41,168 nucleotides of DNA from contig QHVT01000035.1 in the NCBI GenBank assembly GCA_003223645.1, forward strand, positions 1 through 41,168, written 5' to 3'. Shown here piece by piece: positions 1 through 8,096 of this stretch. Both the position numbers and the translations under genes were made by a program. The notes below the pieces were generated by a model. That model was not told where the DNA came from, did no database searches, and saw nothing but the letters and a program-made list of their open reading frames with translations. Source of the stretch: Acidobacteriota bacterium. Its GTDB lineage: Bacteria > Acidobacteriota > Thermoanaerobaculia > Gp7-AA8. Numbering within the stretch: position 1 is the stretch's first letter; each line of letters starts with the position of its first letter.

Positions 1-3
1 ATC

Positions 4-230
4 CCAGCATACTTGCTAAAAAACTATGCATTTGCACTTCATGTGTCAGCAGTTGTGCTGACACTCAGTACGGTAAAAACTTGCAATGTCAGCAAAGTTG
101 CTTAAACTGGAAGGGATCATTGCAAGACGTTAAGCAAACCTGTTGAGAATATCAGCACATCTGCTGAGATTCTTAGTATGTTTACTGAGACTTTCAGCAA
201 TCGTGCTTCATTTCTCAGGACATTCGCCGA
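4..230. promoter_or_regulatory. Array of operator-like palindromes upstream of XRE gene
   Basis: Repeated copies of TCAGCA-N4-TGCTGA or close variants precede the XRE gene. The AGCA/AGTA core starts at 6, 48, 91, 133, 154, 175 and 196. Most steps are 21 bp or 42 bp (one is 43), and weaker in-phase copies can be seen near 27 and 217. The copies at 43-64 (9-bp arms) and 152-167 are perfect palindromes. Two helical turns per step puts all sites on one DNA face. Inferred role: cooperative binding by the adjacent XRE protein for autoregulation. Plasmid-type iterons are an alternative, but no replication gene is visible. Confidence 0.75.
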
Positions 231-242
231 AGGAGGCCAACG

Positions 243-611
243 ATGGATCCACGGGAGCTTGGAGTGCGTCTGACCCGGTATCGCCAGCGGCTGGGATTGT
301 CGATGACCCAGCTCGCCAACCAAAGCGGCGTCGATTACATGCAGATCTCCCGCTATGAAAAGGGACAAACATTGCCATCCCTCGACACGGCGGTCCGTCT
401 TTCCATAGTCCTGAAAGTCTCTCTCGACGAGCTCGTCACCGGAACCCAGCCACCCGAGCCACCGATGTTCAAGAACGAGCGCCTCCTGGAGAGAATGCGT
501 GAGCTCGATCAGCTTCCCGCCGATCGCCAGGCCATGGCCCTGCGCGTCCTCGACACCGTCATCACCGGCCACGAGCTCGAAAGCCTCAGCGAGCGCCTTC
601 GGCGCTCGTGA
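243..611 (+). CDS. XRE-family helix-turn-helix regulator
   Basis: A 122-residue DNA-binding protein. Residues about 6-62 form a Cro/C1-type helix-turn-helix (LGLSMTQLANQSGV followed by ISRYEKGQTLPSLDT). The C-terminal half is charged and helical and may be a dimerisation segment. The ATG is fixed by a strong AAGGAGG at 230-236. The phased palindrome array upstream ends at the ribosome-binding site, so the protein probably represses or tunes its own operon. It is followed closely by a small ORF and a broken PIN gene, so it may regulate a toxin-antitoxin-like module. The target and signal are unknown. Confidence 0.88.
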   Translation: MDPRELGVRLTRYRQRLGLSMTQLANQSGVDYMQISRYEKGQTLPSLDTAVRLSIVLKVSLDELVTGTQPPEPPMFKNERLLERMRELDQLPADRQAMALRVLDTVITGHELESLSERLRRS

Positions 612-635
612 GGCGCTCTTTCACCACATCGGCTT

Positions 636-818
636 TTGCGACACGATGACGGAGAGGACGATGGATCTCCCGCCTACGAGCTCGACGTCAACGGCGGCCG
701 CGTTGCAGTCACCACCGAACGACCGGGACTCTGGCGCTGGAAAGGCTTCATCAAACACGGCCCCGATGACGCCGTAAAGGCCGTGCACGAAGCACGGAAG
801 ACGCGAGGACGCATCTGA
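636..818 (+). CDS. Small antitoxin-like protein
   Basis: A 60-residue protein with no family I can name. It starts 24 nt after the XRE stop, in the same frame, at a TTG; no ATG or GTG is available in frame. It ends 1 nt before the GTG of the PIN gene. Residues 13-34 look like a beta-hairpin (YELDVNGGRVAVTTERPGLW) and the C-terminus is basic. A small ORF immediately ahead of a PIN toxin is the usual antitoxin position, which is the only ground for the call. Start uncertain. Confidence 0.5.
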   Translation: MRHDDGEDDGSPAYELDVNGGRVAVTTERPGLWRWKGFIKHGPDDAVKAVHEARKTRGRI

Positions 819-819
819 C

Positions 820-1234
820 GTGCGCACCGTCGTCGTCGATGCAAACGTCCTCGTTTCCTTCTTCGTCGATCGCAACGCAAAGCAACGCGACGCGGCCGAC
901 GAACTCCTGCGGCGAGCCGAAGCCGGCAAACTTGCGGCCATCGTCCCGCAGTTCGTCGTTTTGGAGACCGCTTACGTCCTGCAGAGCCAGTATGGCGTCA
1001 CCGGCGAAAACCTCGCCTCCGTGATCCGTGACATCGTCGTCACGCCCGGCGTGCAGACGATCGACATCTGCCCATGGCCTCGCGTCTTCAAGCTCTGGCC
1101 GAACCCTCTCCCCGGCCTCGCCGATGCATCCATCGTCGCCGTCGCCACCACCCACCGATTACGACGCCATCGCCACCTTCGACCAGAAACTCTCCAAGCG
1201 CGCGAAAGACCTCGGCGTGGCCTCGTACTGGTAA
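820..1234 (+). pseudogene. PIN-domain ribonuclease (VapC-like), frameshifted
   Basis: The N-terminal part in the first frame carries PIN motifs: VVVDANVLVSFF with the first acidic residue, FVVLETAYVL with the conserved Glu, and LADASIVAVA with the third acidic residue. Near 1150-1156 the frame is lost. The expected C-terminus (YDAIATFDQKLSKRAK, ending GVASYW) continues one base further on and stops at 1234. Dropping one C of the ACCC run at about 1148-1152 would restore a normal PIN protein of about 138 residues. As read, the first frame runs to 1275 with an unrelated tail. Either a real inactivating insertion or a base-call error. PIN proteins are Mg-dependent RNases and often toxins. Confidence 0.72.
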
Positions 1235-1613
1235 CCAATCACAACGTTCCACACGTTCCATGCGCGGGCTTGTGAAGCTCGCGATGCTCACAAGCGGCCT
1301 CACAAGATCGGCCCTTTTCACCCCTAACCGCCGTCTTATCAGAGCTTGCGGTGCCCGCTGCCCCTCAGTAGCGGGCGAAAGGCAATTAGACTCAGAGCTG
1401 TCACGCCGCAGGGCGCAGGCTCGCGGGGAGCCTATCTTCTCCACAAGCTCTTGGCTTCAGGTGGCCTCGGCTTCCCCGCGTCTTCGTCTTTTAAGATACA
1501 AGGTGGCCCTGAGCGAAGCGAAGGACCGGATAAGGGGCTGTCATTGGCAGCCGGCGACGCGCGGCGAAGGACCTCGTTCTACGTAGCCCGAGATCCTTCG
1601 GCGTCTTCGCGTC
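1235..1613. repeat. Gene-free stretch with degenerate palindromic element
   Basis: No convincing gene is seen in this 380-bp gap. From about 1500 it contains a degraded copy of the element found intact at 3699-3789 and 38533-38618: a left half CCTGAGCGAAGCGAAGGACC and a right half GAGATCCTTCGGCGTCTTCG followed by a CGATGAC end at about 1618-1622. The rest holds no structure I can name. Confidence 0.5.
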
Positions 1614-2471
1614 TCACGATGACGCGGCTTCGCGTTCCAGCTCGTCGAACAGCTCCTGCACGCGCGTCGTCACTTCACCGCGGCGGCTGTTGCCGATGAT
1701 GCGACCGTCGATCTCGGAGATCGGCATCACGCCCTGCGTCGTCGAGGTGATGAACGCCTCGTCGAGATCGAACAGCTCGGCCTCGCGCAGCGGACGCTCG
1801 TCGACCGGGATGCGCGCGGACAGCGCGAGGTCGAGGACGCGGTCGCGCACGACGCCGGGAAGGATGCAGTCTTGGAGCGGATACGTGACGAGGCGGCCGT
1901 TCTTCACGGCGAAGAAGCTCGAGCTCGCGCCTTCGCGCACGAAGCCGTCGTCGCTGAGAACGATTGCTTCGTCGGCAGTCGCACGCTGCGCCTGCTTTTT
2001 CGCGAGCGCGTTCGCGAGAAGGTTGTTCGATTTCACGGAGCAGTAGTGCCAGCGGTGATCGGGCGTGGTGATGACACGAATGCCGCGCTCTTTTTTCGCC
2101 GCGTCGGGAAACTTGAAGGCGCGCGAATAGGCGATCGCGGTCGGCGTCATGTCGTCGGGCCAGAAATGCGCGCGCTGCGCCTCGCCGCGCGAGACCTGGA
2201 TGTACACGATGCCGTCCGCGAACGACGTGCGGTCGAGCAGCTCACGGATTGTTTCCTGGAAGGACGATTCGTCCCACGGCACCGGAATCTCGATCTTCTG
2301 CAGTCCCTGTTGCAGACGGCGGAAGTGTTCGAGAAGAAAAATCGGACGCTTGCGGAGGAATTTGAAGACTTCGTAGACGGCGTCGCCGAATTGGAAGCCG
2401 CGGTCTTCGACGCCGAGGACGCGCTCGTCGGTGGTGGTGAACCGGCCGTTGAACCAGAGGACGTCGCTCAC
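1614..2471 (-). CDS. dat: D-amino-acid transaminase (fold-type IV PLP enzyme)
   Basis: Reversible transamination between D-amino acids and 2-oxo acids (for example D-Ala + 2-oxoglutarate to pyruvate + D-Glu), supplying D-Ala/D-Glu for peptidoglycan. The 285 residues match the usual length of about 280. Visible are EDRGFQFGDAVYEV (21-34), the carboxylate-trap segment RGEAQRAH (95-102, Arg100/His102), the PLP lysine Lys147 in SVKSNNLLANALAK, and the TSTTQG phosphate-binding loop. The GTG start overlaps the upstream phosphatase stop (GTGA), indicating translational coupling. The same frame is open upstream, but the coupled GTG fits the family N-terminus. A branched-chain aminotransferase is less likely given the RxH motif. 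Confidence 0.87.
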   Translation of the reverse strand: MSDVLWFNGRFTTTDERVLGVEDRGFQFGDAVYEVFKFLRKRPIFLLEHFRRLQQGLQKIEIPVPWDESSFQETIRELLDRTSFADGIVYIQVSRGEAQRAHFWPDDMTPTAIAYSRAFKFPDAAKKERGIRVITTPDHRWHYCSVKSNNLLANALAKKQAQRATADEAIVLSDDGFVREGASSSFFAVKNGRLVTYPLQDCILPGVVRDRVLDLALSARIPVDERPLREAELFDLDEAFITSTTQGVMPISEIDGRIIGNSRRGEVTTRVQELFDELEREAASS

Positions 2472-3655
2472 AGGTAGATCGCCTTGACGATCACGATCGT
2501 GCGATCGTCCTCCCCTTCGCGTCCCCACTTCGCGACGCGTGTCAGCACTTCCTGTCCGATCTCCTGAGCCGAGCGGGCGCGGGCCGCCTTCACGATGCGG
2601 ACGAGGCGCTCTGTAGAGAACTCGCGATCCTGGCGGTCATGGGCCTCGATGATTCCGTCGGAATAGAGACAAAGCAAATCGCCGGGCTGCAGCTTCGCAA
2701 ACCCGCGCGTATACGACGCGTCCGGCGTCGGACCGAGCACCGGACCGCCGTTGCGAAGAAACTCGACCTTCTGATTCGAGACGACGAACGGCGGATTGTG
2801 CCCGGCATTGCAATAGATCAAAATCCCGCCGGTCTCCAGCTCACCATAGAAGAGCGACACGAATTTCGTCGTCAACCGCCCGCGGTGAATGATGTGGTTG
2901 AGCTTCTCGACGGTGCGCACGATCTTGAAATCGCGGTCCGTAGCCATGCGCAGACCCATGTAAATGTCGCGGACGACCAACGCGGCGGGAAGGCCGTGTC
3001 CCGAACCGTCGGCAATGGCCAGTCCGAGAATATTGTCCGTGACCGGGATGAAGTCGTAGAAATCGCCGCTGACGATTTCGGCGGGAACCGTCCGGCCCCA
3101 GATGTCGAATCCCGCATACTGCGGCACGCGCTGCGGCAGAATCGACTGTTGGATCCGCTGTGCTTCCCCGATCAACGACTCGAACCGATGCGTTCGGATG
3201 CGCTGGTTGATCGCGTAGCGAATGAGATTGAGCGAGAACAGGATGTCGTCGCGCTTCAACTCCGGCGAGACATTGAAGGCCAGAATGTAATTCTCATCCC
3301 CCACGGCGACGGCACAGAACCGCCGCGCCCCCAGCTGCTTCTCCAGTTCCGGATCGATGCCGGGATCGGTCGGATCCATGACCACGATCCCGTTCTCCAG
3401 GATCAGCGAGATCGGTTTGTAATCCTTCGGAACCTCGATGTGCAAAGCCCCATCCTGGTCCTGCCCGAACCGCCCGACCAGCTCATACGTCTCGTCCCGA
3501 GCCTCATAAATCCGCCCGCCTGTAATCCCCAACTCGTCCCGGAAATTCGCCGCAATCGCCTCGGCAATGAACGTAACCGTAGTCGAAGTCGACTCGGGCA
3601 TATCGATCTGCTCGAGAGTGCGCTCGACTTGGGTGAGGAGGCGTTTGTAGTCCAC
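2468..3655 (-). CDS. GAF-like sensor with SpoIIE/RsbU-type PP2C phosphatase
   Basis: A 395-residue serine phosphatase likely to act on a phosphorylated anti-anti-sigma factor or similar partner. Residues about 20-160 form a GAF-like sensor; about 180-393 form the SpoIIE/PP2C catalytic domain. Metal-site motifs are SGDFYDF, ADGSGHGLPAAL, NAGHNPP, LYSDGIIEA and EDDRT. No transmembrane helix is seen, so it should be cytosolic. It starts at GTG. It overlaps the transaminase downstream by 4 nt; why a phosphatase and a D-amino-acid enzyme share an operon is not evident. No anti-sigma or STAS partner lies in the window. Confidence 0.88.
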   Translation of the reverse strand: MDYKRLLTQVERTLEQIDMPESTSTTVTFIAEAIAANFRDELGITGGRIYEARDETYELVGRFGQDQDGALHIEVPKDYKPISLILENGIVVMDPTDPGIDPELEKQLGARRFCAVAVGDENYILAFNVSPELKRDDILFSLNLIRYAINQRIRTHRFESLIGEAQRIQQSILPQRVPQYAGFDIWGRTVPAEIVSGDFYDFIPVTDNILGLAIADGSGHGLPAALVVRDIYMGLRMATDRDFKIVRTVEKLNHIIHRGRLTTKFVSLFYGELETGGILIYCNAGHNPPFVVSNQKVEFLRNGGPVLGPTPDASYTRGFAKLQPGDLLCLYSDGIIEAHDRQDREFSTERLVRIVKAARARSAQEIGQEVLTRVAKWGREGEDDRTIVIVKAIYL

Positions 3656-3698
3656 TTGTAGAAGCTCTCAGGTCTTAGGTGTTAGCTCTTAGGGGGCC

Positions 3699-3789
3699 GT
3701 CATCCTGCGCCGCGAAGACGGCGAAGGATCTCAGGTCGCAAACGTTTCGCATTTAGAGATCCTTCGGCGTCTTCGCGCCTCAGGATGAC
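3699..3789. repeat. Palindromic element, GTCATCCTG...CAGGATGAC family
   Basis: Left arm 3699-3733 and right arm 3756-3789 are near-perfect inverted copies containing GCGAAGACGGCGAAGGATCT and its complement. The element fills the gap between the phosphodiesterase stop and the phosphatase start, both on the minus strand. A related copy lies at 38533-38618 and a degenerate one near 1500-1622. Confidence 0.8.
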
Positions 3790-3792
3790 AAT

Positions 3793-5919
3793 TCATCGTA
3801 ATTCCACCCCATCCACCTCGTACGGTACCCCCACCCCCAGCCGCCCCAGCACGGTCGGATAAATATCCGCAATGTAGGGAGCCCGGTTCGTGGCCAACTT
3901 CTCGTTCACAAAGAAAATCCCCTTCACGATCTCCGGGTCGACGGAACAGTGGTCGCCGCTCCATACCGCCTTGTTCGGCTCGAATACTTGTTTCGGCACG
4001 CCGCCCAAGGACGTTTGCCAGGAGACGCGGTAGCCGTCGTTGTTCATGACGAAGAGGTCGGGGATCATGTTGGGGTCGAATTTCTTGTAGATTTCTTCGC
4101 GGGCGAGGACTCGGCGGACGGGGTGATCGAGGGTATCGGGGTCCACCATGGCGACGAGGCGCTCTTTGAGCTCTTTCTTGAGGTTGTCGTATTCGGCGCC
4201 GGGCTCGACGACGCCGTTCGCTTCGCGGCCTTTGAGGTTGATGTAGACCTCGCCCAGTCCCATCGCATACGCGCGAGTCTTGGACCAGTCGACGTTTTCC
4301 CAGAATTGGCCGGAGTCGAAGAGCATTTCGACGTTGCGCTTTTTAACTTCCACTCCTTTCCGGAGGGTCATGTAGCCGTTCATCACGAGCCAGGTGTTGT
4401 AATGAACGTGTTTTCGGAAGGAGGCGAAGCCGTGGTCGGACGCCACAATGAGCACTGCGTGTTTCTTTTCGGCAGCAGCCATCGCGTCGCCGACGATGTC
4501 GTCCATCAATTGATAGGCCTTCAATAACGCATCGCCCCACTGTATGGCGAGTTTCGCGTCATAAGCCGGATGGGTGGGGTCGACGAAGCGCCAGAAGACG
4601 TGTCCCACGCGGTCGGGAAATTCGAAGCATTGGACGGTCAGGTCGTCGTCACGCTGCAGGAAATGGCCGAACATTTTCCGGTCCTGGGTAACCGTCCACT
4701 CCATGTCGTCCCAGAACATTTGCTCGGTCGCGAATCCCTCGGAGATCGCCCACGTGTCGATCTCCCACCCGAGCGTCTTGTACAAGCCCATTTGTTTCGC
4801 CACTTCAGGCGCCCACTTTGGCGGCGTCGAGATGCGAAATCCCGGCGGCAGGCTCCGCGGGTCGAAGTTGATCGGCGACAGGTACAGTTTGACTTCGGGC
4901 TGCGAGGCGATGAGATGGAACCGGCTGATGCCGTGCAGTTTGATGAGTGGATTGAACGGGAACGTGAAATTCACCCATCCCGTCCAGTCCCCCGGCTTCA
5001 GTGTGAATTTCTGTCCGCTGACTTCGATCTCGACCGAATTGCGATCGTTCGCGACCGCGATGGTCATCGGAATCTTGATGTACGGCGGATCGCCGAAGAG
5101 TTTGTTCGGCGGCCCCTGAATTTCAGTGTGGATGACGCCGCGGTTGTCTTCAAGCTGCACGACTTCGATCGAGAATTCGTTCGACGCACCGGCGCGTTGG
5201 AAATCGAGCTCGGACGTGAAATAGAACGGCTTCCCGACACGGCCCGACATGTCCGGAACGCCGAGGCCCGACAACATGTGGCCTTCGTCGAAATCAGTCG
5301 CGGGAAAGGTGACCGGCACGTGGACGATCGTGGCCTTCTTCCCCGCCTTCGCCGCGGCTTCCCAGAACGGAATGCCCTGCCGTCGATTGATCACGCCGGG
5401 TCGTGTGACCGGGATGTATTTCTTCACGGCAACGAACAATCCCGCAGCGAGCGCGGCGCCGATGACGAGAGTCACGACGCCGCCGATGCGGCGTCGGCGC
5501 AGGAGCAGGATCGCCGCAATCAGGAGAAACAGGAGAAAGACCGCGCCGCCGACAGCGATCGGATTGCGATCGCCGAGGAGGAACGGCTCCTTGGTTTCAT
5601 CGAACGCGGCGAAGACCGGGAGATAGGTTTTGGGATCGCGACGCAGAAAATCGAAAATCCCGGTGCGTCCCGGATCGATGCCGGTGCTGAACGTCGACCA
5701 CGACACCGGCGTCTGCGCGGGTGTCGTCGGCAGGAGCGGGCGAAACGTGCCTTGCGCGCGCAGCTTCGCGAGGTTCGGCAGCTTGCCTTCATTCATCCAG
5801 CGCTCGGTGTAGCGGGCGTCGACGCCGTCGAAGCCGAGCACGATTACTTTGCGCTGCTGCGCCGCCGCGGAGACGGCCGCCAAGAGCGCGGCCGCGAGAA
5901 ACAGTCTTCTGAGAAACAT
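3793..5919 (-). CDS. Exported type I phosphodiesterase/nucleotide pyrophosphatase-like protein
   Basis: An alkaline-phosphatase-superfamily hydrolase of 708 residues. The chosen ATG begins a clear signal peptide (MFLRRLFLAAALLAAVSAAA). The frame is open further upstream only because it crosses a palindromic repeat. Metal ligands are suggested by VLGFDGVDARY, TPVSWSTFSTG (nucleophile region), FPDRVGHVFWR, IVASDHGF and SGDHCSVDP. Two adjacent membrane helices (about residues 120-165) interrupt the N-terminal region, an unusual insertion that may anchor it to the inner membrane. The substrate is unknown; relatives act on nucleotides or phospholipid head groups. It is divergent from the peptide-binding lipoprotein at 6055. 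Confidence 0.82.
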   Translation of the reverse strand: MFLRRLFLAAALLAAVSAAAQQRKVIVLGFDGVDARYTERWMNEGKLPNLAKLRAQGTFRPLLPTTPAQTPVSWSTFSTGIDPGRTGIFDFLRRDPKTYLPVFAAFDETKEPFLLGDRNPIAVGGAVFLLFLLIAAILLLRRRRIGGVVTLVIGAALAAGLFVAVKKYIPVTRPGVINRRQGIPFWEAAAKAGKKATIVHVPVTFPATDFDEGHMLSGLGVPDMSGRVGKPFYFTSELDFQRAGASNEFSIEVVQLEDNRGVIHTEIQGPPNKLFGDPPYIKIPMTIAVANDRNSVEIEVSGQKFTLKPGDWTGWVNFTFPFNPLIKLHGISRFHLIASQPEVKLYLSPINFDPRSLPPGFRISTPPKWAPEVAKQMGLYKTLGWEIDTWAISEGFATEQMFWDDMEWTVTQDRKMFGHFLQRDDDLTVQCFEFPDRVGHVFWRFVDPTHPAYDAKLAIQWGDALLKAYQLMDDIVGDAMAAAEKKHAVLIVASDHGFASFRKHVHYNTWLVMNGYMTLRKGVEVKKRNVEMLFDSGQFWENVDWSKTRAYAMGLGEVYINLKGREANGVVEPGAEYDNLKKELKERLVAMVDPDTLDHPVRRVLAREEIYKKFDPNMIPDLFVMNNDGYRVSWQTSLGGVPKQVFEPNKAVWSGDHCSVDPEIVKGIFFVNEKLATNRAPYIADIYPTVLGRLGVGVPYEVDGVELR

Positions 5920-5934
5920 GCGGGCGACATGATA

Positions 5935-6005
5935 CAAGTGGAGGATAGGCAATCCTGCCTGTCCAAGCCGAAAGAGGACAGGCAGGATTGCCTGTCCCCC
6001 ACTTG
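5935..6005. repeat. Palindromic element, GGACAGGCAATCCTGCC family
   Basis: Arms 5935-5964 and 5976-6005 pair over 30 bp with two mismatches, around an 11-nt loop. It lies between two divergent start codons (5919 and 6055), so it would sit in or near both promoters. A short perfect copy recurs at 39992-40013. Confidence 0.85.
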
Positions 6006-6054
6006 GCGGCGGGCATCCCTCTTGTAACCACGCGCGGAAGAAGGAGTACCGGAC

Positions 6055-7587
6055 ATGAAACATCGCTCAATCGTCCTCGCGATCGCGCTCGTCACGCTGG
6101 CCTCATGCGGCGGCGAGAAAAAGGACAACGGGACGGCCGCGGAGAAGCGCCTCATCGTGATGGTGCAGAGCAGCCCGACGAATCTCGACCCGCGCGTCGG
6201 CCAGGACAACGTCTCCGGCCGCATCTACGATCTCTGCTGCCGCGGCCTGATCCAGGTCACGCCGGAGCTCGACTACGCGCCCGACCTCGCGCAGAGCTGG
6301 GAGACGCCGGACGACAAGACGATCGTCTTTCACCTCAATCCCGCCGCGAAGTTTCACGACGGACGGCCGGTCACCGCGCAGGACGTGAAGTGGACGTACG
6401 ACAGCGTGATGCAGCAGAAGGTGGTGAACTCGAAGGCGTCCGGTTATTCGGCCGTCGATCACCTCGAGACGCCGGACGCGCACACGGTCGTCTTCAAGTT
6501 GAAAGAAGCGAACGGCGGTCTCTTCGACAATCTCAACATGGGCATCGTGCCGACGAACGCCAACGCGAATGCGTTCAAGACGCATCCGATCTCGTTCGGT
6601 CCGTACAAGATCGTGAGCTACAAGACGGACGAGTCAGTCGAGCTGGAAGCGAACGAGAACTGGATCGGCGGAGCGCCGAAGATCAAGCGGATCACCGTCC
6701 GCATCATCCCCGACTCGACGACGCGCGTGCTCGAGATGCGCCGCGGCACGGTCAACTTCGAAGTGAATCAGATCGCGTTCGAGAACGTCGCCGAGTTCGA
6801 GAAGAGCGACAAGTTGCAGGTCGTGAAGAAGCCGGGATCGGTGTGGCAGTACCTCGCCTTCAATCTGCACAGCCCGGTCCTCGGCAAGGTCGAAGTGCGA
6901 CGCGCGATCGCGCACGCGATCGATCGCCAGCGCATCGTGCAGGACCTCCTGCGCGGACACGGCGTCGTCACCGACTCGATGCTGATGCCGATTCATTGGG
7001 CGCACGCGGACAATCTGCCGGCCTATCCGTACGATCCGAATCGCGCAAAGCAGCTGCTCGATCAAGCCGGTTACAAAGATCCGGACGGCGACGGACCGCA
7101 GCCGCGCTTCGAATTGAATTTCAAAACGTCGACGGACGTCGAGGCGAATCTGCGCGCGCAGATGATTCAGCAGATGCTCGCGCAGGTCGGCATCAAGGTG
7201 AACATCCTCTCCAGCGAGTTCGGAACGTTCTTCGAGGACATCGGCAAGGGCAACTTCGACATGTACTCGCTGAGCCGCAACGGAATCGGCGATCCTGATT
7301 TCTACTACATCATTTTCTACTCGAAGAATGTGCCGCCCGAGGGACAGAACCGTGGGTATTACAGCAACCCGCGCGTGGATCAGCTGATCCTGGAGGGACG
7401 CTCGACATTCGACCGCGCGAAACGCAAGCAGATTTACGGCGACGTCCAGCGCATCGTGCAGGAGGATTTGCCGTACCTCTCGCTGTACCATCAGGTCAAC
7501 GTCGCGATCATGGACAAAGATCTTCAGGGCTATGTGATGTATCCGGCCGGCTTCTACCTCGGCCTTCCGAAGATGAGCTTCAAGTGA
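6055..7587 (+). CDS. Peptide/dipeptide ABC transporter substrate-binding lipoprotein
   Basis: A family 5 solute-binding protein (DppA/OppA type), 510 residues. Lipobox LASC at residues 14-17 predicts a lipid-anchored Cys17. Typical segments follow: NLDPRVGQDNVSGRIYD, the DLAQSWETPDDKTIVFHL signature, AKFHDGRPVTAQDVKWTYDSV, and the C-terminal IVQEDLPYLSLYHQV. A GGAG-containing sequence precedes the ATG. No permease or ATPase gene of a Dpp system lies in the window, so the transporter partners are elsewhere. The stop overlaps the GTG of the MgtC-like gene. Ligand unknown; oligopeptides are likely. Confidence 0.9.
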   Translation: MKHRSIVLAIALVTLASCGGEKKDNGTAAEKRLIVMVQSSPTNLDPRVGQDNVSGRIYDLCCRGLIQVTPELDYAPDLAQSWETPDDKTIVFHLNPAAKFHDGRPVTAQDVKWTYDSVMQQKVVNSKASGYSAVDHLETPDAHTVVFKLKEANGGLFDNLNMGIVPTNANANAFKTHPISFGPYKIVSYKTDESVELEANENWIGGAPKIKRITVRIIPDSTTRVLEMRRGTVNFEVNQIAFENVAEFEKSDKLQVVKKPGSVWQYLAFNLHSPVLGKVEVRRAIAHAIDRQRIVQDLLRGHGVVTDSMLMPIHWAHADNLPAYPYDPNRAKQLLDQAGYKDPDGDGPQPRFELNFKTSTDVEANLRAQMIQQMLAQVGIKVNILSSEFGTFFEDIGKGNFDMYSLSRNGIGDPDFYYIIFYSKNVPPEGQNRGYYSNPRVDQLILEGRSTFDRAKRKQIYGDVQRIVQEDLPYLSLYHQVNVAIMDKDLQGYVMYPAGFYLGLPKMSFK

Positions 7588-8018
7588 TCCCGACCGATGT
7601 GATCGTCATCCGGCTCGCGCTCGCATTGCTGTTCGGCGCAGTGATCGGCATCGAGCGCGAGCTTCGTCAGAAGCGCGCCGGACTGAAGACGATGTCGCTG
7701 GTCTGCCTCGGTTCCGCCGGCTTCGCGATGATGTCGAACACCTTCGGCGCCGGCAATCACAATCCCGCGCAGATGGCGGCGATGGTGGTGACGGGCATCG
7801 GCTTCGTCGGCGCGGGCGTGATCATGCATCGCGACGCGACGGTGCAAGGCGTGACGACCGCGGCGACGTTGTGGGCGGCGGCAAGCGTCGGCGTTGCCGC
7901 GGGAATCGGGCAACTCACGCTGGCGACCGCGTTGACGGTTGCGATCGCGATCGTGCAGCTGACGTTTCCGTTCGTGGAGAGGATGATTCACCGCGACGGG
8001 AACGGCGCGACGAAGTAG
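7584..8018 (+). CDS. MgtC/SapB-family membrane protein
   Basis: A 144-residue inner-membrane protein with about four helices. Family signatures: LFGAVIGIERELRQKRAGLKT near the N-terminus, then GIGFVGAGVIMH and VQGVTTAATLWAAASVGVAAG. MgtC relatives are linked to growth in low Mg2+ and to control of ATP synthase; the biochemical activity is not settled. The GTG start overlaps the stop of the lipoprotein gene (GTGA), so translation is probably coupled. The short form without the C-terminal ACT-like domain is typical of SapB. Confidence 0.88.
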   Translation: MIPTDVIVIRLALALLFGAVIGIERELRQKRAGLKTMSLVCLGSAGFAMMSNTFGAGNHNPAQMAAMVVTGIGFVGAGVIMHRDATVQGVTTAATLWAAASVGVAAGIGQLTLATALTVAIAIVQLTFPFVERMIHRDGNGATK

Positions 8019-8020
8019 TG

Positions 8021-8084
8021 GAGCGGCGGCCGCTTCGGCCGCCGGCACTCGCGAGAATTCGGCGGCCCGAAGCGGCCGCCGCTC
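8021..8084. repeat. Palindromic element between convergent genes
   Basis: An 18-bp perfect inverted repeat: GAGCGGCGGCCGCTTCGG at 8021-8038 and its complement at 8067-8084. It lies just after the MgtC-like stop and before the convergent glutamine synthetase stop. It could act as a bidirectional stem-loop, but there is no U-tract. Confidence 0.8.
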
Positions 8085-8096
8085 CCCACGATCGGA

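Noticed and set aside
4-230. Plasmid replication iterons
   Set aside because: No Rep gene or DnaA-box cluster is seen, the repeats are palindromic, and they end at the ribosome-binding site of a DNA-binding protein; an operator array is simpler.
1235-1613. Possible structured RNA gene
   Set aside because: Several short hairpins can be drawn, but none matches a tRNA, rRNA or known small RNA, and part of the stretch is a degenerate palindromic repeat.
5920-6063. N-terminal extension of the phosphodiesterase frame
   Set aside because: It translates a palindromic repeat and runs across the divergent promoter region; the signal peptide begins at 5919.
8021-8084. Intrinsic terminator
   Set aside because: The stem is strong but no U-tract follows on either strand, and similar palindromes occur in promoters and inside genes, so termination cannot be assumed.
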